NCBI GenBank assembly: GCA_900617975.1
Contig: UZAE01012368.1
Span: 1 to 37,431 of the forward strand
Length of the DNA stretch: 37,431 bases
Direction: 5' to 3'
Source: Rodentolepis nana
Lineage: Eukaryota; Platyhelminthes; Cestoda; Cyclophyllidea; Hymenolepididae
This document shows, one piece after another, positions 1 to 10,107 of this stretch; the stretch's first letter is position 1, and every line of letters begins with the position of its first letter. Below the pieces are notes generated by a model that was given only the letters and a program-made list of their open reading frames with translations, made no database searches and was not told the origin of the DNA. A program made the position numbers and the translations under genes.

Positions 1-7
1 AAAATGT

Positions 8-729
8 GAAATCCATATTCGAGAATTCAAATTTCTCCATGTGTTCTCCCAAATGTTGTCTTCGACGGTCAATACTTATCGCTCTGTTGAATGGTGGCCT
101 ATTTCATGTTCGAATATTTATTTATATCAAATGGCAGGCGTCTCGATGGTTATCATTAGCCCTTTAGTTGACTTCAGACTTCACAGAGGGGAAGGAACAT
201 TAAATTGAAAAAAAGTCGAGAGGGGGGGGGAGCAGAAGAGTGTTTCAAAGATGTAAGAGACAAATACAAAGATGAAAAAAGGTGAGGTGAGTACTGTGGA
301 AATAGTCGAATATGGCATAGAGTGAGGTGATGGCAGTTTGAAGTGAGAAGTCAATTGCCGATTAATAGCCTTTTTTGTCGTATGAATATACGTTGCCCGA
401 ATATCTGGTGAGGTCTGATTGATGCATACGCTGTTTCTTACAAAAGACATTGTAAAATTTAAAATTTAGCATTTACCATGCAAGCATTTTAACAACTCAT
501 TGTTCAACCAACCAGAGGCTAAAAATATCGGAAATTCATGTTTGAAAATTCAACTCTCCTGATTGGTTCTCCACGATGTTAAGTGTTTGTTGATTAGCTC
601 TAAATAGGCAGTCGAGTCGAATTGACACACACACGTATCTTCTTACAACAGTCATTTTTATATTTAAAATTAACCATGCAAACACTTTGACAGATCATTG
701 TTCAGCCAACCAGTAGCTAAAAATGTCGG
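8..729 (+). repeat. Degenerate ~200-bp tandem repeat, two units
   Basis: Two related units follow each other. Unit 1 starts at 8 (GAAATCCATATTCGAGAATTC) and, ignoring the SINE at 118-397, ends near 530. Unit 2 starts at 531 (GAAATTCATGTTTGAAAATTC) and ends near 729. Both end in a similar block: TTGTTCAACCAACCAGAGGC near 500 and TTGTTCAGCCAACCAGTAGC near 698. Without the SINE and its duplicated target, unit 1 is about 236 bp and unit 2 about 199 bp. Divergence is visible throughout, so the array is old; it may continue left of the window. Confidence 0.65.
118..397 (-). mobile_element. Ribozyme-headed SINE, 5'-truncated copy
   Basis: Read on the minus strand, this copy starts inside the ribozyme at GGCAACGTATATTCATACG, so it lacks P1, the P2 5' strand and P3. 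It keeps the central domain and the AAATAAATA-like tail. A 7-bp direct repeat, CGAATAT, flanks it at 111-117 and 398-404, which shows the truncation was present at insertion. Truncation at the 5' end is typical of target-primed reverse transcription. The C after P4 is shifted by a G-to-A change (ATACGAC instead of ATACGGC). The host sequence is unit 1 of the tandem repeat at 8-729. Confidence 0.85.
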
Positions 730-1430
730 AACGATTTGGCACGTAAAGAAGAAAGTAATGGTAACAATTATGAGCGGAATTAATGAAGGCGGTGTGTTAT
801 TTAAATAGCACTTTCAACTTCCGGTGACAATTTGTTCCAGCTGTTTATGCTCTTCAATTGGTTATGTTCTGGCAGATGAATAGACGATTCAATTATTATT
901 ATCTTGTTGATGGATTAAAAATAGCATACTACGAACTTTTTGACCAAGGAAAGGTAGACATGTCGTAGACTCTTCCTCGGGTTCGGGTTAAGTACTTTCT
1001 AAATTCGCGTATTCAAAATTCACGTGGAGCTTAAAATACGCCATAACGCCTAAATTTAGGCTCATATTTACAAGAATCATTGGCTCTACCCGGTTGTGGG
1101 CTGGTTTAAGGTGAAGAGCTCAGTCGTTGCAAGCCCAACTGCGCCTTTCGAGTTAAAAGAATATTGCAAATGGAGGACTTTTAAATGATAGAAAGGGCAA
1201 ATATTTAATATGCTATTTTAGATATTGCGCACAAAAATGATGAAATTGGCATGCATGAAAATGTACTTGACCGAAAGTGTTAATTAAATTCAAGTGACAT
1301 TTTTGCTTAGAAGAACTTCATGCTGTTGAGTTAACAAGTATCGACATGGCCTGGAAAAACAAAGCTTTCACAAGGTCACAGTTTAGGAAGCTCAATTCAA
1401 ACGCCAATGAATCCCTTTTCCTAACCAGAC
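730..1430. other. Intergenic, no feature seen
   Basis: AT-rich sequence without a convincing open frame, transposon end or structured repeat that I can recognise. Confidence 0.5.
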
Positions 1431-1490
1431 TGTCAGAAGTTAACTGCCGGTTAAGAGACTTTTTTGCGGAGTAAGTCTATCGCACACCCC
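1431..1490 (-). mobile_element. SINE 5' fragment with the ribozyme core deleted
   Basis: On the minus strand this 60-bp piece begins exactly at the SINE 5' end (GGGGTGTGCGATAGACTTAC) and then jumps to TCCGCAAAAAAGTCTCTTAAC, so P3, the P1 3' strand and P4 are missing. Only the two P2 strands remain, now forming a simple hairpin. The piece ends at CAGAAGTTAACTGCC, so the central domain and tail are absent. I found no clear target-site duplication. It is a relic. Confidence 0.7.
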
Positions 1491-1775
1491 ATCTACAGAA
1501 TCATTGCTCCCCTATATACCTAAATGACCAATTTTTCAGTTACGTTGGGTCTCCTGAAAGACAAGGACATAAGGGCAAAAATTGGGAAAAAAAATCCTCA
1601 AAGTTGACACGTATGCAAGTTTCTGCGAATCTAACCGCAATTTTTTATTTAAAATAAATAATTTTTTAATTTTTACCTTATAGTTATTGATAATTGTGCA
1701 AAATTTGGCGTTAAAGTGAAAACGAGATAGTTGTTGCCCTTAATCAAAGTTCAGTTGTCTAATCAAGCGGATGTC
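1491..1775. other. Intergenic, no feature seen
   Basis: AT-rich spacer between a SINE relic and a full SINE copy; nothing recognised. Confidence 0.5.
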
Positions 1776-1788
1776 ATGTTTGAAGGAT

Positions 1789-1860
1789 GGGGTGTGCGAT
1801 AGACTTACCTCCACGTGATGCACCCTGGGCAACGTATACTCATACGGCAAAAAAGTCTAT
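1789..1860 (+). ncRNA. HDV-like ribozyme in SINE at 1789
   Basis: P1 GGGGTGT/GCACCCT, P2 ATAGACTT/AAGTCTAT and P4 CGTAT/ATACG (loop ACTC) are intact, and the candidate catalytic C is at 1848. One P3 pair is lost (GGT to GAT) and one extra A is present after the catalytic C, so activity may be reduced. Confidence 0.75.
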
Positions 1861-2106
1861 TAACTGGCAGTTGACTTCAAACTTCCATGACCCCACTGTA
1901 TGTCATATTGGACCCCTTCCACAGTACTCATCTAGCCTTTTCTCTGCCTTTGTGTCTGTCTGTCTGTTACATCTGTGAATCTCTTTTCTTTCCCCCTGTC
2001 GAATTTTTCTTACTTTAATGTTCCTCCCTTCTGTGAAGCCCGAAGTCAACTAAAGGGCTAATGATAACTATCAAACTGCCTGCCATTTGATATAAATAAA
2101 TAAATA
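1789..2106 (+). mobile_element. Ribozyme-headed SINE, full-length copy
   Basis: The copy begins exactly at the ribozyme 5' end (GGGGTGTGCG) and ends in GATATAAATAAATAAATA. It is flanked by 13-bp direct repeats with one mismatch: ATGTTTGAAGGAT at 1776-1788 and ATGTTCGAAGGAT at 2107-2119. The left repeat directly abuts G1. In order it carries the ribozyme (1789-1860), the 10-nt arm AGTTGACTTC, a pyrimidine-rich centre with TGTCTG repeats, the matching arm GAAGTCAACT, the TGAT/ATCA hairpin and the tail. No polymerase III A or B box is visible. Confidence 0.92.
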
Positions 2107-2119
2107 ATGTTCGAAGGAT

Positions 2120-2716
2120 TCAGTACGTAGAAAGGCAAGGAAAATCCGGTGAGTTTGAGCTTCCACTTCTAAACAATTTATCTCAAAGATGCTCTCAATG
2201 AGTGAAATACCAACTCTGCGGTTGGTTTTCCAATGTGCAGTGTTTTAAATGCTCCTGTATTTTATTGAACTTGAAGTCTTTGATGATTTCTTTAAGTGTG
2301 GAGGAGTGATTGTGTGATTGCGTGGAGGGCATGAACACCGCACTCTCTTCCACGAATATTTCCATACACTTGGTAGCTTTATACACCAGTGCTTTTGCTC
2401 GAATTCTCTTGAGATGGAAACTAGGACTTTTAGATTAGTTCATCAATGTCGCTGCCTGCTTAAATCACGACAACTTGGTCAAACTAGAAGCCTCCTTGGT
2501 GGCTTAATTAATTTACCTTAGCCATGACTTTACGAAAACTCTGTTTTGGTTCTCCATGGAACATGATACCTCCAAAGAACTTTACGTGTAGGTGGAATTG
2601 GAAGGGCTTCATAGCAGCCTAAAGGCGAAACCCCCCCCCATTTGAAATCTTTCTGAAGTATTTCTTCAGGTATATCCTTCGAATGGGTTCTTAAAATGTC
2701 ATGGCTTAGAGAGGGC
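2120..2716. other. Intergenic, no feature seen
   Basis: There are short open frames on both strands, but none has recognisable protein character. A short C-run lies near 2632. Nothing else was recognised. Confidence 0.5.
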
Positions 2717-2729
2717 GTGATCATAAGAT

Positions 2730-3707
2730 TGCTATTATTTCAAATGGTAGGCTTTTTGAATAGTTATCATTAGCCATTTAGCTGACTCCGGGCTTCACAG
2801 AGGGAGGAACATCAAAGTGAGAAAAATTCGAGAGGGGGAGCAAAAGAGTGATTCACAGATGTAGAAGAGATAGACACAAAGGTAGTGACAGAGGTGAGGT
2901 GAGTACTGTGGAAATTACAAATGTAGAAAAAAGGTGAGGTGAGTACTATGGAAGTATACAGACTCAGAGGTAGAAAAAAGGTGAGGTGAGTACTGTGGAA
3001 GTAGACTAATATGCCATACAGTGGGTCATGGTAGCTAGAGTCAACTGAAGGTAGAAAAAAGGCGAGGTGAGTACTGTGGAAGTGGTGAAATATGACATAC
3101 AGTGGGGTGATGGTAGTTTGAAGTCAGAGGTATATGACATACAGTGGGGTGATGGTAGTTTGAAGTGAGAAATAGGTAGAAAAAAGGTGAGGTTAGTACT
3201 GTGGAAGAAGTCGACAGTAGAGCAAAGGTGAGGTGAGTACTGTGGAAGGGGTCGAATTTGACATACAGTGGGGTGATGGTAGTTTGAAGTGAGAAGTCGA
3301 AGAGAAAAGGTAAGATGAGTACTGTTGAAGTGGTCGAATTTAAGAAAAAAGGTGAGGTGAGTACTGTGAAATGGTCGAATATGGACAAAGGTGAGGTGAG
3401 TACTGTAAAAATAGTCGAATATGATATAGAGTGGGGTGATGGTAGTTTGAAGTCAGAAGTCAACTGCCGATCAATAGACTTTTTGCAAGTCAGAAGTCAA
3501 CTGCCGATCAATAGACTTTTTTGTCTTTGAAGTCAGAAGTCAACTACCGTACAGTGGGGTCATGGTAGTTTGAAGTGAGAAGTCAACTGTACAGTGGGGT
3601 GATGGTAGTTTGAAGTCAGAAGTCAACTGTTGGTTTATGGACTTTTTGCCGTATTAGTAAACGTTGCCCAGGGTGCATCACGGGGAGGTAAGTCTATCAT
3701 ACACCCC
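2730..3707 (-). mobile_element. Ribozyme-headed SINE, internally expanded 978-bp copy
   Basis: A single insertion about three times the normal length, bounded by a perfect 13-bp duplication, GTGATCATAAGAT, at 2717-2729 and 3708-3720. The minus-strand 5' end abuts the duplication exactly at G1 (3707). Inside, segments of the normal SINE recur out of order: about nine copies of a block like GTGAGGTGAGTACTGTGGAA (between 2893 and 3410) and about seven like ACAGTGGGGTGATGGTAG (between 3015 and 3610), as read on the plus strand. The long minus-strand open frame here is a product of these repeats and not a gene. Template switching during reverse transcription or later unequal exchange could produce this; assembly error is also possible. 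Confidence 0.88.
3637..3707 (-). ncRNA. HDV-like ribozyme of the expanded SINE
   Basis: All elements can be traced on the minus strand: P1 GGGGTGT/GCACCCT is intact and the candidate catalytic C is at 3648. P3 has one mismatch (GAT for GGT), P4 has one mismatch (CGTTT/ATACG), and P2 has one (AAGTCCAT). It is probably inactive or weak. Confidence 0.6.
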
Positions 3708-3720
3708 GTGATCATAAGAT

Positions 3721-5120
3721 AAGTCATTCGAAATTATTAAGAGCGTCATGTGAATTAGGCAAATCTTTCAATACTGCTACCCCTATACCTCGGCTGTCGT
3801 CCTTGAGGTGTATTTTAATGCTCGGTGTCATTAACCTCGGTTTGCATTAGTCATCCATATAGATGAGGTATACCTATCGTATCCTAGATTAAGTTCGTAA
3901 AGTCTGGGATAAGTATAAATATATCAAATTTATTACTTGTTTGGTCTGTATTCAGTTGTGTTGGATGGGCATTCCAAACGCAATATTATTAAGCGCAGCT
4001 ATTTGGTACTTTCGCTATAGATGAACATCATATCCCTCGTTATTATGCTTCAACTTACTGTCTGTTGAATGCAAATAGAAAGGAAGGAAATAGGCAGCAA
4101 GCGGGTTGGTGCTCGATGAAAAAGCTTTTTGATATTGGAACAATGGGGATTGAAATTGAGACAGAGTCTCTAGAAAGGGAAATTCACCCCATCCCTCCCC
4201 CTCTCCCCCCTTGTATATCTTGACAGGGAGGACTTTTAATTATTCCATTTAATTTTGGACTCCTTTCTCCTAAAGTAACAAACAATGCCGTAAGAATATT
4301 TGACTAAACAATTATCAGATGAGATTAGGAAAGTTTTTTTGTACAAATATAGCTCCGTCATTACCCGGGAGAACAACTACAAAAGTGGTGAGGGAAATAA
4401 CCATCCTATCAGAGAGGAAGATAGTAAGGATGGGTACATCCCCCTCCTCCTAGCCAATTGCCAATCTTCTCCAATGCTCTGGGCACCTGTCAGAGTGCGA
4501 GCAGACAATTTTGTTCATACAGAATGAAAAGATTCTCGGCTCAGCTTGCTTCTAATGCAATTTAATTACCTAAATTTTCATAAATGTTATTGAAAAGGAT
4601 TTGCATACGGGGTTGACGCCTCCCTATGAGATATTTTTGGTTAGAAGAGGTGCGGAACGCTTAGTTCTTCCCCGAATCTCGATCTCAAAAGAGACCAAAC
4701 AAAACATTGATGGGTTGTTGACCTTGTGAGAACATAAATTAGTGCTTCAGCTTAGAATATCCTTCAAATGACAAAAGCATTCACCTATAGTAATGAAGTA
4801 ATGCTGATACTTAAGACATTGTCCTTTCCATTAACTATTGATGGCTCTCATTGTGGCATCATGCATATTGCTTGGGTGTAGAAAACAATCGTTTTTTGCT
4901 GATGCGCATTCAGATTGAAGCATTTATCTGGGCGATTGGTCAGCGATAACGAGAATACTATTTTATTAATAATAATTTCATTGGTCAAAGGAAAGTGAAA
5001 TAGACATGGATCATGCTACTGCGTGTCTCACTGAAATTGCTCTTGAGATCGGCTAATTTTATGGACTTCATCCAATATTGGGAGCAGATGGTGCTGCGTT
5101 TATGTGCAATGCAAAATTTT
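3721..5120. other. Intergenic, no gene recognised
   Basis: AT-rich. A pyrimidine-rich stretch with CCCTCCCCCTCTCCCCCC lies near 4190. An open frame at 4300-4527 has no recognisable similarity or initiation context, and I do not call it. Confidence 0.5.
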
Positions 5121-5134
5121 ATATTTTGGAAGGA

Positions 5135-5206
5135 GGGGTGTGCGATAGACTTACCTCCACGTGGTGCACCCTGGGCAACGTATATTCATACGCCTAAAAT
5201 GTCTAT
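5135..5206 (+). ncRNA. HDV-like ribozyme in SINE at 5135
   Basis: P1, P3 (ACC/GGT), the 7-nt L3 loop TCCACGT and P4 (loop ATTC) match the family. After P4 the sequence is CCTAAAATGTCTAT instead of GCAAAAAGTCTAT: the candidate catalytic C remains at 5194, its preceding G is changed, and P2 loses one pair. Confidence 0.65.
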
Positions 5207-5435
5207 CAATGGGCATTTGAGTTCTGACTTCAAACTGTCATGATCCCACTGTATGCCACATTCGACTACTTTCACAGTACTCACCTCACCTTTTTCTACC
5301 TTCGTCTTTGAAGCAATCTTCTGTTCCCCCTCTCGACTTTTTCCCACTTTGATGTTCCTTCCCCTCTGTGAAGCCTGAAGTCAACTAAAGGGCTAGTGAT
5401 AACCATCAAGACGCCTGCCATTTGATATAAATTAA
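5135..5435 (+). mobile_element. Ribozyme-headed SINE, full-length copy
   Basis: The copy has a perfect 14-bp target duplication, ATATTTTGGAAGGA, at 5121-5134 and 5436-5449; the left copy abuts G1. The centre is shorter than usual because the TGTCTG segment is missing. The ends are normal: ribozyme at the 5' end and the TGATAACCATCA hairpin plus AT-rich tail at the 3' end. Confidence 0.92.
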
Positions 5436-5449
5436 ATATTTTGGAAGGA

Positions 5450-8400
5450 TTCTGTTTGAATAGAAATTAGCACTTTGGGGAGCTATGAAACACTGAATAT
5501 GCATCAGCGGTTTGTCATTATCTCTCTCTCTCTCTCACTCTGCTTAAGCCCAAGAAGAGAGACATCAATTGCTTACTGGGATTTGCGCATTGTCGCATCA
5601 CTGGAAATGCAATTCAAACAGTCTTCTTCCTGTTACCTGCTTCCACCATATGTCTTAGCCAACTGGAATTCTCAAGTTTATTTAATTATAAATAGCTGAT
5701 ACAGGTTCCTATTACTTGTTAAGTTAAGTAAGAAATTGAGTACTTAGTACTACCCATGTTAATGACAATTAAGGAGACAAAATATGAACTTTTCAACTAT
5801 CAAAATGTATCACACGAACAGGTGGAATTTCGGTGTCAAAAATCTCGGCATATTTGACAATTGCATGTAGAGAGAAGGAGTTTTTTCCTCAAGGAAATAT
5901 AATCCGATTCATGGTATTCAGATATTCCAAAGCTTAAATCTCGAGGTCAATCTCATACGTTTTCTGGTGCACTGTTGGCCTCAATGTTCATTCTTGGTTG
6001 AGCCGTTATCATCAGCTTTCGTCTTTAGACAAATTTCGTAAACTCTGAGCTGTTGAAGATATCTTTAGAAGAGGTACGAAAGCCTGAGACAATGTCTTCT
6101 AACTCCTGTCAATCCTCACTACGAGAACCGAAGAAAATTACAGCCTGTAGCAGTCTGATTGATGAGGAAGGAGGTCAAGAAAGATGGAGGGGTGTATATG
6201 GACAGGGGACGTTGTGGGAGTGCTCGAAAAAGGTAGGCATGCTCTAGAATCACAGAGATATCAGTTGGCTCAGTTGGCTGCCAACAGTCGATTAGCTTGG
6301 GTACACTGATTCAAGGAATAAACTGAAACGCAGCTCCTGAACATGATTGCAGGTTCTGAGTGAAACCGCAAGTTTCAGTCGACAAACTGAATTGCATGGT
6401 CGGGCTGACTCAATGGGAAAATTTTGAAGCAATAGCAATGGAAAGGATCAGACGTGCTGAATGCTTTTCGCCTATTTTGAGGATGCTTTCAGTATGCATT
6501 ATACAACTTCAATTAGAGCTGAACTTTTCAACCAACTTTGCGTACTTTGCATGTTGTTTGGTTTAACTATGACTCAATTATATTCGTTACAGATTTTGCT
6601 TCATTTTGAATTGATGCGATTAAACATCCATCCAAAATCGATCAGCCAATGAGCAGTGGGACACTTTGCACAATGATAATCCCGAAATTCGACACAGTAC
6701 AAAAAATGTTAGTTTTGGCGTTTTATAAAATGATACATCGAACTTTAGTGAATAATTTAAACGGTGTATCTTGAATTTAAAAGAATGAATAAATAAATAA
6801 TTCAATTCAATTCAATTACGCTTCACCTTTAGATACTTCTGTATGACTAAGAAAGCTTAACATCTTTTGCCTGGTCATAAGCGGTGCAAAAATGAATTCC
6901 CGTTAACCTTGAATCTTGGTGTTCTTTGGTGCAAGATACAGGACCTTAGTGTCTGGTAGCAAAGTTAACTCGCTTTTAGAAATGCCGATTGGAGTAGGAC
7001 TGACCTCTCCAAGTCGGCAAGTGCGTCTCGTCTCTCTGTCCAAAATGCTGTAATTAGCCCATTACATGCTAAGTTGTGATCTGGTCACTAAGTGTTTCTC
7101 TCTCTGGGATCCTAATAGGTTACTACCTACTCTACGATAATACTGGTCTTATTTCTACCCTTCTAGGCTTTCAATTAGTCGAACAAATTCAATTCAGAAA
7201 CTCACTTAAAATTTTCATTTAGAAAAATACGAATCGAGTTCTTCTTAAAGTGAATTAGCCAAATTTGAATTCGTCCTCATGCCATTCATTTACCCAATAT
7301 CTATTTCCTACCGTAAAAGTAATATATAATTTCAAAATTGTCGTTAAGCATTAACAAAATAATTGATAATAAGACAATGGAAAACAGTAAATCAAGACTG
7401 TTGCACTGAGGAAATTATTGTCAAAACCCTGCCCCCTATTCCTTGGACTGAAAGCTTACTTTACGGTTGGTGTTCAACGAAAATTGTCCTTTCGTATAAA
7501 AATGTCAAAATCACTTGACCATTTTTATCTGCAACAATCATTGAGTAAGTTTTTCAAAGGTTTGTTATCAATACGACCTAGAGCTCTGCTCTGTTAAAAC
7601 TTCAAACCTCAACCAACTTGCTTGAAAGAGCGGTCAATGAGTTCTGAATATTTGAGTTAAAGTTTTAGAAGGTCAGTTATTTATTGAATATTGTATCACC
7701 CAAATTCAACCAATCGATTGCAGTACGATTTTTTGGTAATTAGAATTTTTTCCACTTTATGTCACTCCCATGTATTAAAATGCGCAGATTTTGTTGAATA
7801 ACTGGAAATATTAACAATGGCAAAAGGATCATTAAATTGCAATTTTTTCCCTAATCTAGTGGGAGAAAAAGCGCTGTAAGTTAGCTAAGGTAATCTCATT
7901 ATGTTAAGGTCATCCTTTATCCAAGCGCCAGTATAGCGTCTATTAGAAATGCCTTAGAACTGGGCACATTACAGTCGGGAATTCATGAACGCGAGTTCTT
8001 TCGAACAAGGGTCGAATCCTGACATTCAAGTATTGGGACATGAGACAGTAGATTGTGCTCAAGCAGTTGAAGCGTTTGAGTGATGATACTCAACCCAAAT
8101 CAGACTATTTGGGTTCTTTCAGGGCTCTGCTTGATCGTGAATTCTTGATTATCAAGTCCATTCGGTAAGAAGAATTCAATGATTTAATGGTCGTATTATT
8201 AATACGAACTTGACGTAAGGGTACTTAGATTAATACATCTTTCAGTAGAATTGTAGAGCGTGTCTTCCTTGTAAATTAGGAATATCTCTGAAATTCGGTC
8301 GCTAATTGGTCGCTAATTCATGAACAAATAGTTAAGAGTATCAGCTGATTTTGAAGGTGAACTTCTGGTTGAATGCTCTGCATGAAAATGAATGCAGGTA

Positions 8401-8673
8401 GTGATGTAGCCACACATTTCAAAAAAGCCCACCCAACTTCAGATGCTAGCTTTTACTTGGCATCAGATGACCCAGAAATGGACCGTGTAATCATGTGACC
8501 AAGATGCCTTCTCCTAAACCATTTATCCCTCTATACAGTTCCTTTTTAAGGAAACATTTCTAATGGTGACTATTGACTTATTTGCCTTGAACTATTTTCT
8601 GTTTGCGTTCACCTTTTAATTGCGCATTGGTATCTTTCGTCGTTTTCGCAAACATCCGTTTAAATTCCCGCCG
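5450..8673. other. Long intergenic stretch, no gene recognised
   Basis: Contains a TCTC microsatellite near 5520, an ATTCA repeat near 6800-6820, and several short open frames without protein character. I see no exon with convincing splice sites and no transposon ends. A tRNA T-arm-like motif, GGGTCGAATCCTG, occurs near 8009 without a matching tRNA body. Confidence 0.45.
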
Positions 8674-8687
8674 ATATCTTAGAATAA

Positions 8688-8759
8688 GGGGTGCGCAATA
8701 GACTTACCTCCATGTGGTGTACCCTGGGCAACGTATACTTATACGGCAAAAAGGTCTAT
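8688..8759 (+). ncRNA. HDV-like ribozyme in SINE at 8688
   Basis: P1 reads GGGGTGC/GTACCCT. Position 7 is now a C-G pair instead of U.G, and position 6 is G.U instead of G-C, so two changes relative to the family keep pairing. L3 is TCCATGT and the P4 loop is ACTT. The candidate catalytic C is at 8747. The P2 3' strand has one extra G. Confidence 0.75.
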
Positions 8760-9023
8760 TGATCGGCAGTTGACTTCTGACTTCAAACTACTATGGTCCG
8801 ACTATTTGTCATATTCGACCCCTTCACAGTACTCATCTTACCAATTTTATGCCTTTGTGTCTGTCTGTCTGTCTGTCTGTCTCTTTTACATCTGTGAATC
8901 AATCTTCTCTTCCCCCTCTCGACTTTTTGCCACTTTGATGTTTCTTCTCCTCTTTATGAAGCCCCGAAGTCAGCTCCAGGGCTAATGATAACTATCAAAA
9001 CGCCTTCCATTTGATATAAATAA
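8688..9023 (+). mobile_element. Ribozyme-headed SINE, full-length copy
   Basis: The copy has a perfect 14-bp duplication, ATATCTTAGAATAA, at 8674-8687 and 9024-9037, with G1 directly after the left copy. The centre carries four TGTC units in a row. The 3' arm of the long-range stem reads GAAGTCAGCT, which still pairs with AGTTGACTTC through a wobble. Confidence 0.92.
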
Positions 9024-9037
9024 ATATCTTAGAATAA

Positions 9038-9795
9038 TTTCATGTGTGGTGCTTTAGACAAAGCTCAAACGCGGTATTATCGACCCCATGTAGACTTGGT
9101 GGGAAAAACAGCCTTAATGTTCATTTATCTATCAATCCATTATGGATTTCATTAATTCCCCTGGTTCTATGGACGATTCATCCACTGCGTGGTGGACGTG
9201 TCGGAAATATTTGCCCTGGTGACGCAGACAAATTGGGTGCACGATGGGGAGGGTGGGATGGGGTGTGGTGGGGGGGGGGGGGGGAGTAGAATGATTTATG
9301 ACTGTTTGGTCGTTCCTACTTAAACGAAAAGGGAGTTTCATTTACATTGTCGCCCCAGACACCCTAGCCTAGCCCATTGTCTACGCGAATTCCAGATACG
9401 TCGTCTTACAATCATCGAGGTAGTCTGACCGCGTGAGATCAAAAAATACTTGGCACGCATTATTGCCTTTGGAAAATTAGTTTGTAGACAACATGATTTA
9501 AGCAACCGAATGTACCCCAAATCGACGTCGATACATTCATCAATGAACATCAAAATAGAGCATTTGTTGCATTTAAACTTTGCCAATATCAAACAATTGG
9601 ATTGCTGTCTGTCAAAGCAACAAAAGTAGCCAGCAAATTCCAGAATTCATTAAAACCATAGAATTACAAATATTATCATTATTATTTCAAATGGTAGGCT
9701 TCATGATATTTATCACTTGCCCCTGCTGTTGTCTAGGCTACGAGGTCAATGGCCATAGGTACACATGCAGTGGAGTGTGTGCTTGTGTACGTTTT
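9038..9795. other. Intergenic with a poly-G tract
   Basis: A G-rich region at 9246-9284 ends in a run of 15 G (9270-9284). No gene recognised. Confidence 0.5.
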
Positions 9796-9809
9796 ATGTA
9801 CTGCTTCAT

Positions 9810-9880
9810 GGGGAGTGCGATAGACTTACCTCCACGTGGTGCACCCAGGGCAACGTATACTCATACGGCAAAAAGTCTAT
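9810..9880 (+). ncRNA. HDV-like ribozyme in the interrupted SINE
   Basis: P2, P3, L3, P4 and the candidate catalytic C (9869) match the family. P1 is damaged: GGGGAGT faces GCACCCA, giving A.A at position 5 and G.A at the cleavage-site pair. Confidence 0.65.
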
Positions 9881-9927
9881 TAATCGGCAGTTGACTTCTG
9901 ACTACATACTACCATCACCTCATTGAA

Positions 9928-9957
9928 TTGGGTTGGCAACTAAGTCATTGCCGTTTT
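9928..9957 (+). repeat. mariner left terminal inverted repeat
   Basis: TTGGGTTGGCAACTAAGTCA followed by TTGCCGTTTT. It pairs with 11184-11213 with two mismatches, at positions 3 and 27. Confidence 0.9.
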
Positions 9958-10107
9958 TGTTGACAGATTCACTCTATACTTTCTTTTGTTTTGTTAACGT
10001 GGCCAGAGCATCTAACCTATATTTTTTCTTACTCTATGGGCTTCTAGGTTAATTTGTAAAAATTTTTTCTGTTTAGTTCTTTAGTTTTTTTTTATCTCAA
10101 TTTAAAA

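Noticed and set aside
1787..1978. Open frame from the SINE 5' end, with a peptide (DLPPRDAPWATYTHTAKKS) that recurs at 5013, 9580, 15490 and 22482
   Set aside because: The peptide is a translation of the ribozyme and the following repeat. Frames break at different points in different copies, and conserved positions follow RNA pairing. Proteins with this string in databases are likely prediction errors.
1789..2106. Hammerhead ribozyme, as known in schistosome SINEs
   Set aside because: No CTGATGA...GAAA core is present on either strand; the strand order fits the HDV-like fold instead.
3041..3463. 140-codon minus-strand open frame
   Set aside because: It lies wholly in the expanded SINE and its repeated peptide mirrors the DNA blocks.
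8000..8030. T-arm-like GGGTCGAATCCTG
   Set aside because: No matching acceptor, D or anticodon stems upstream.
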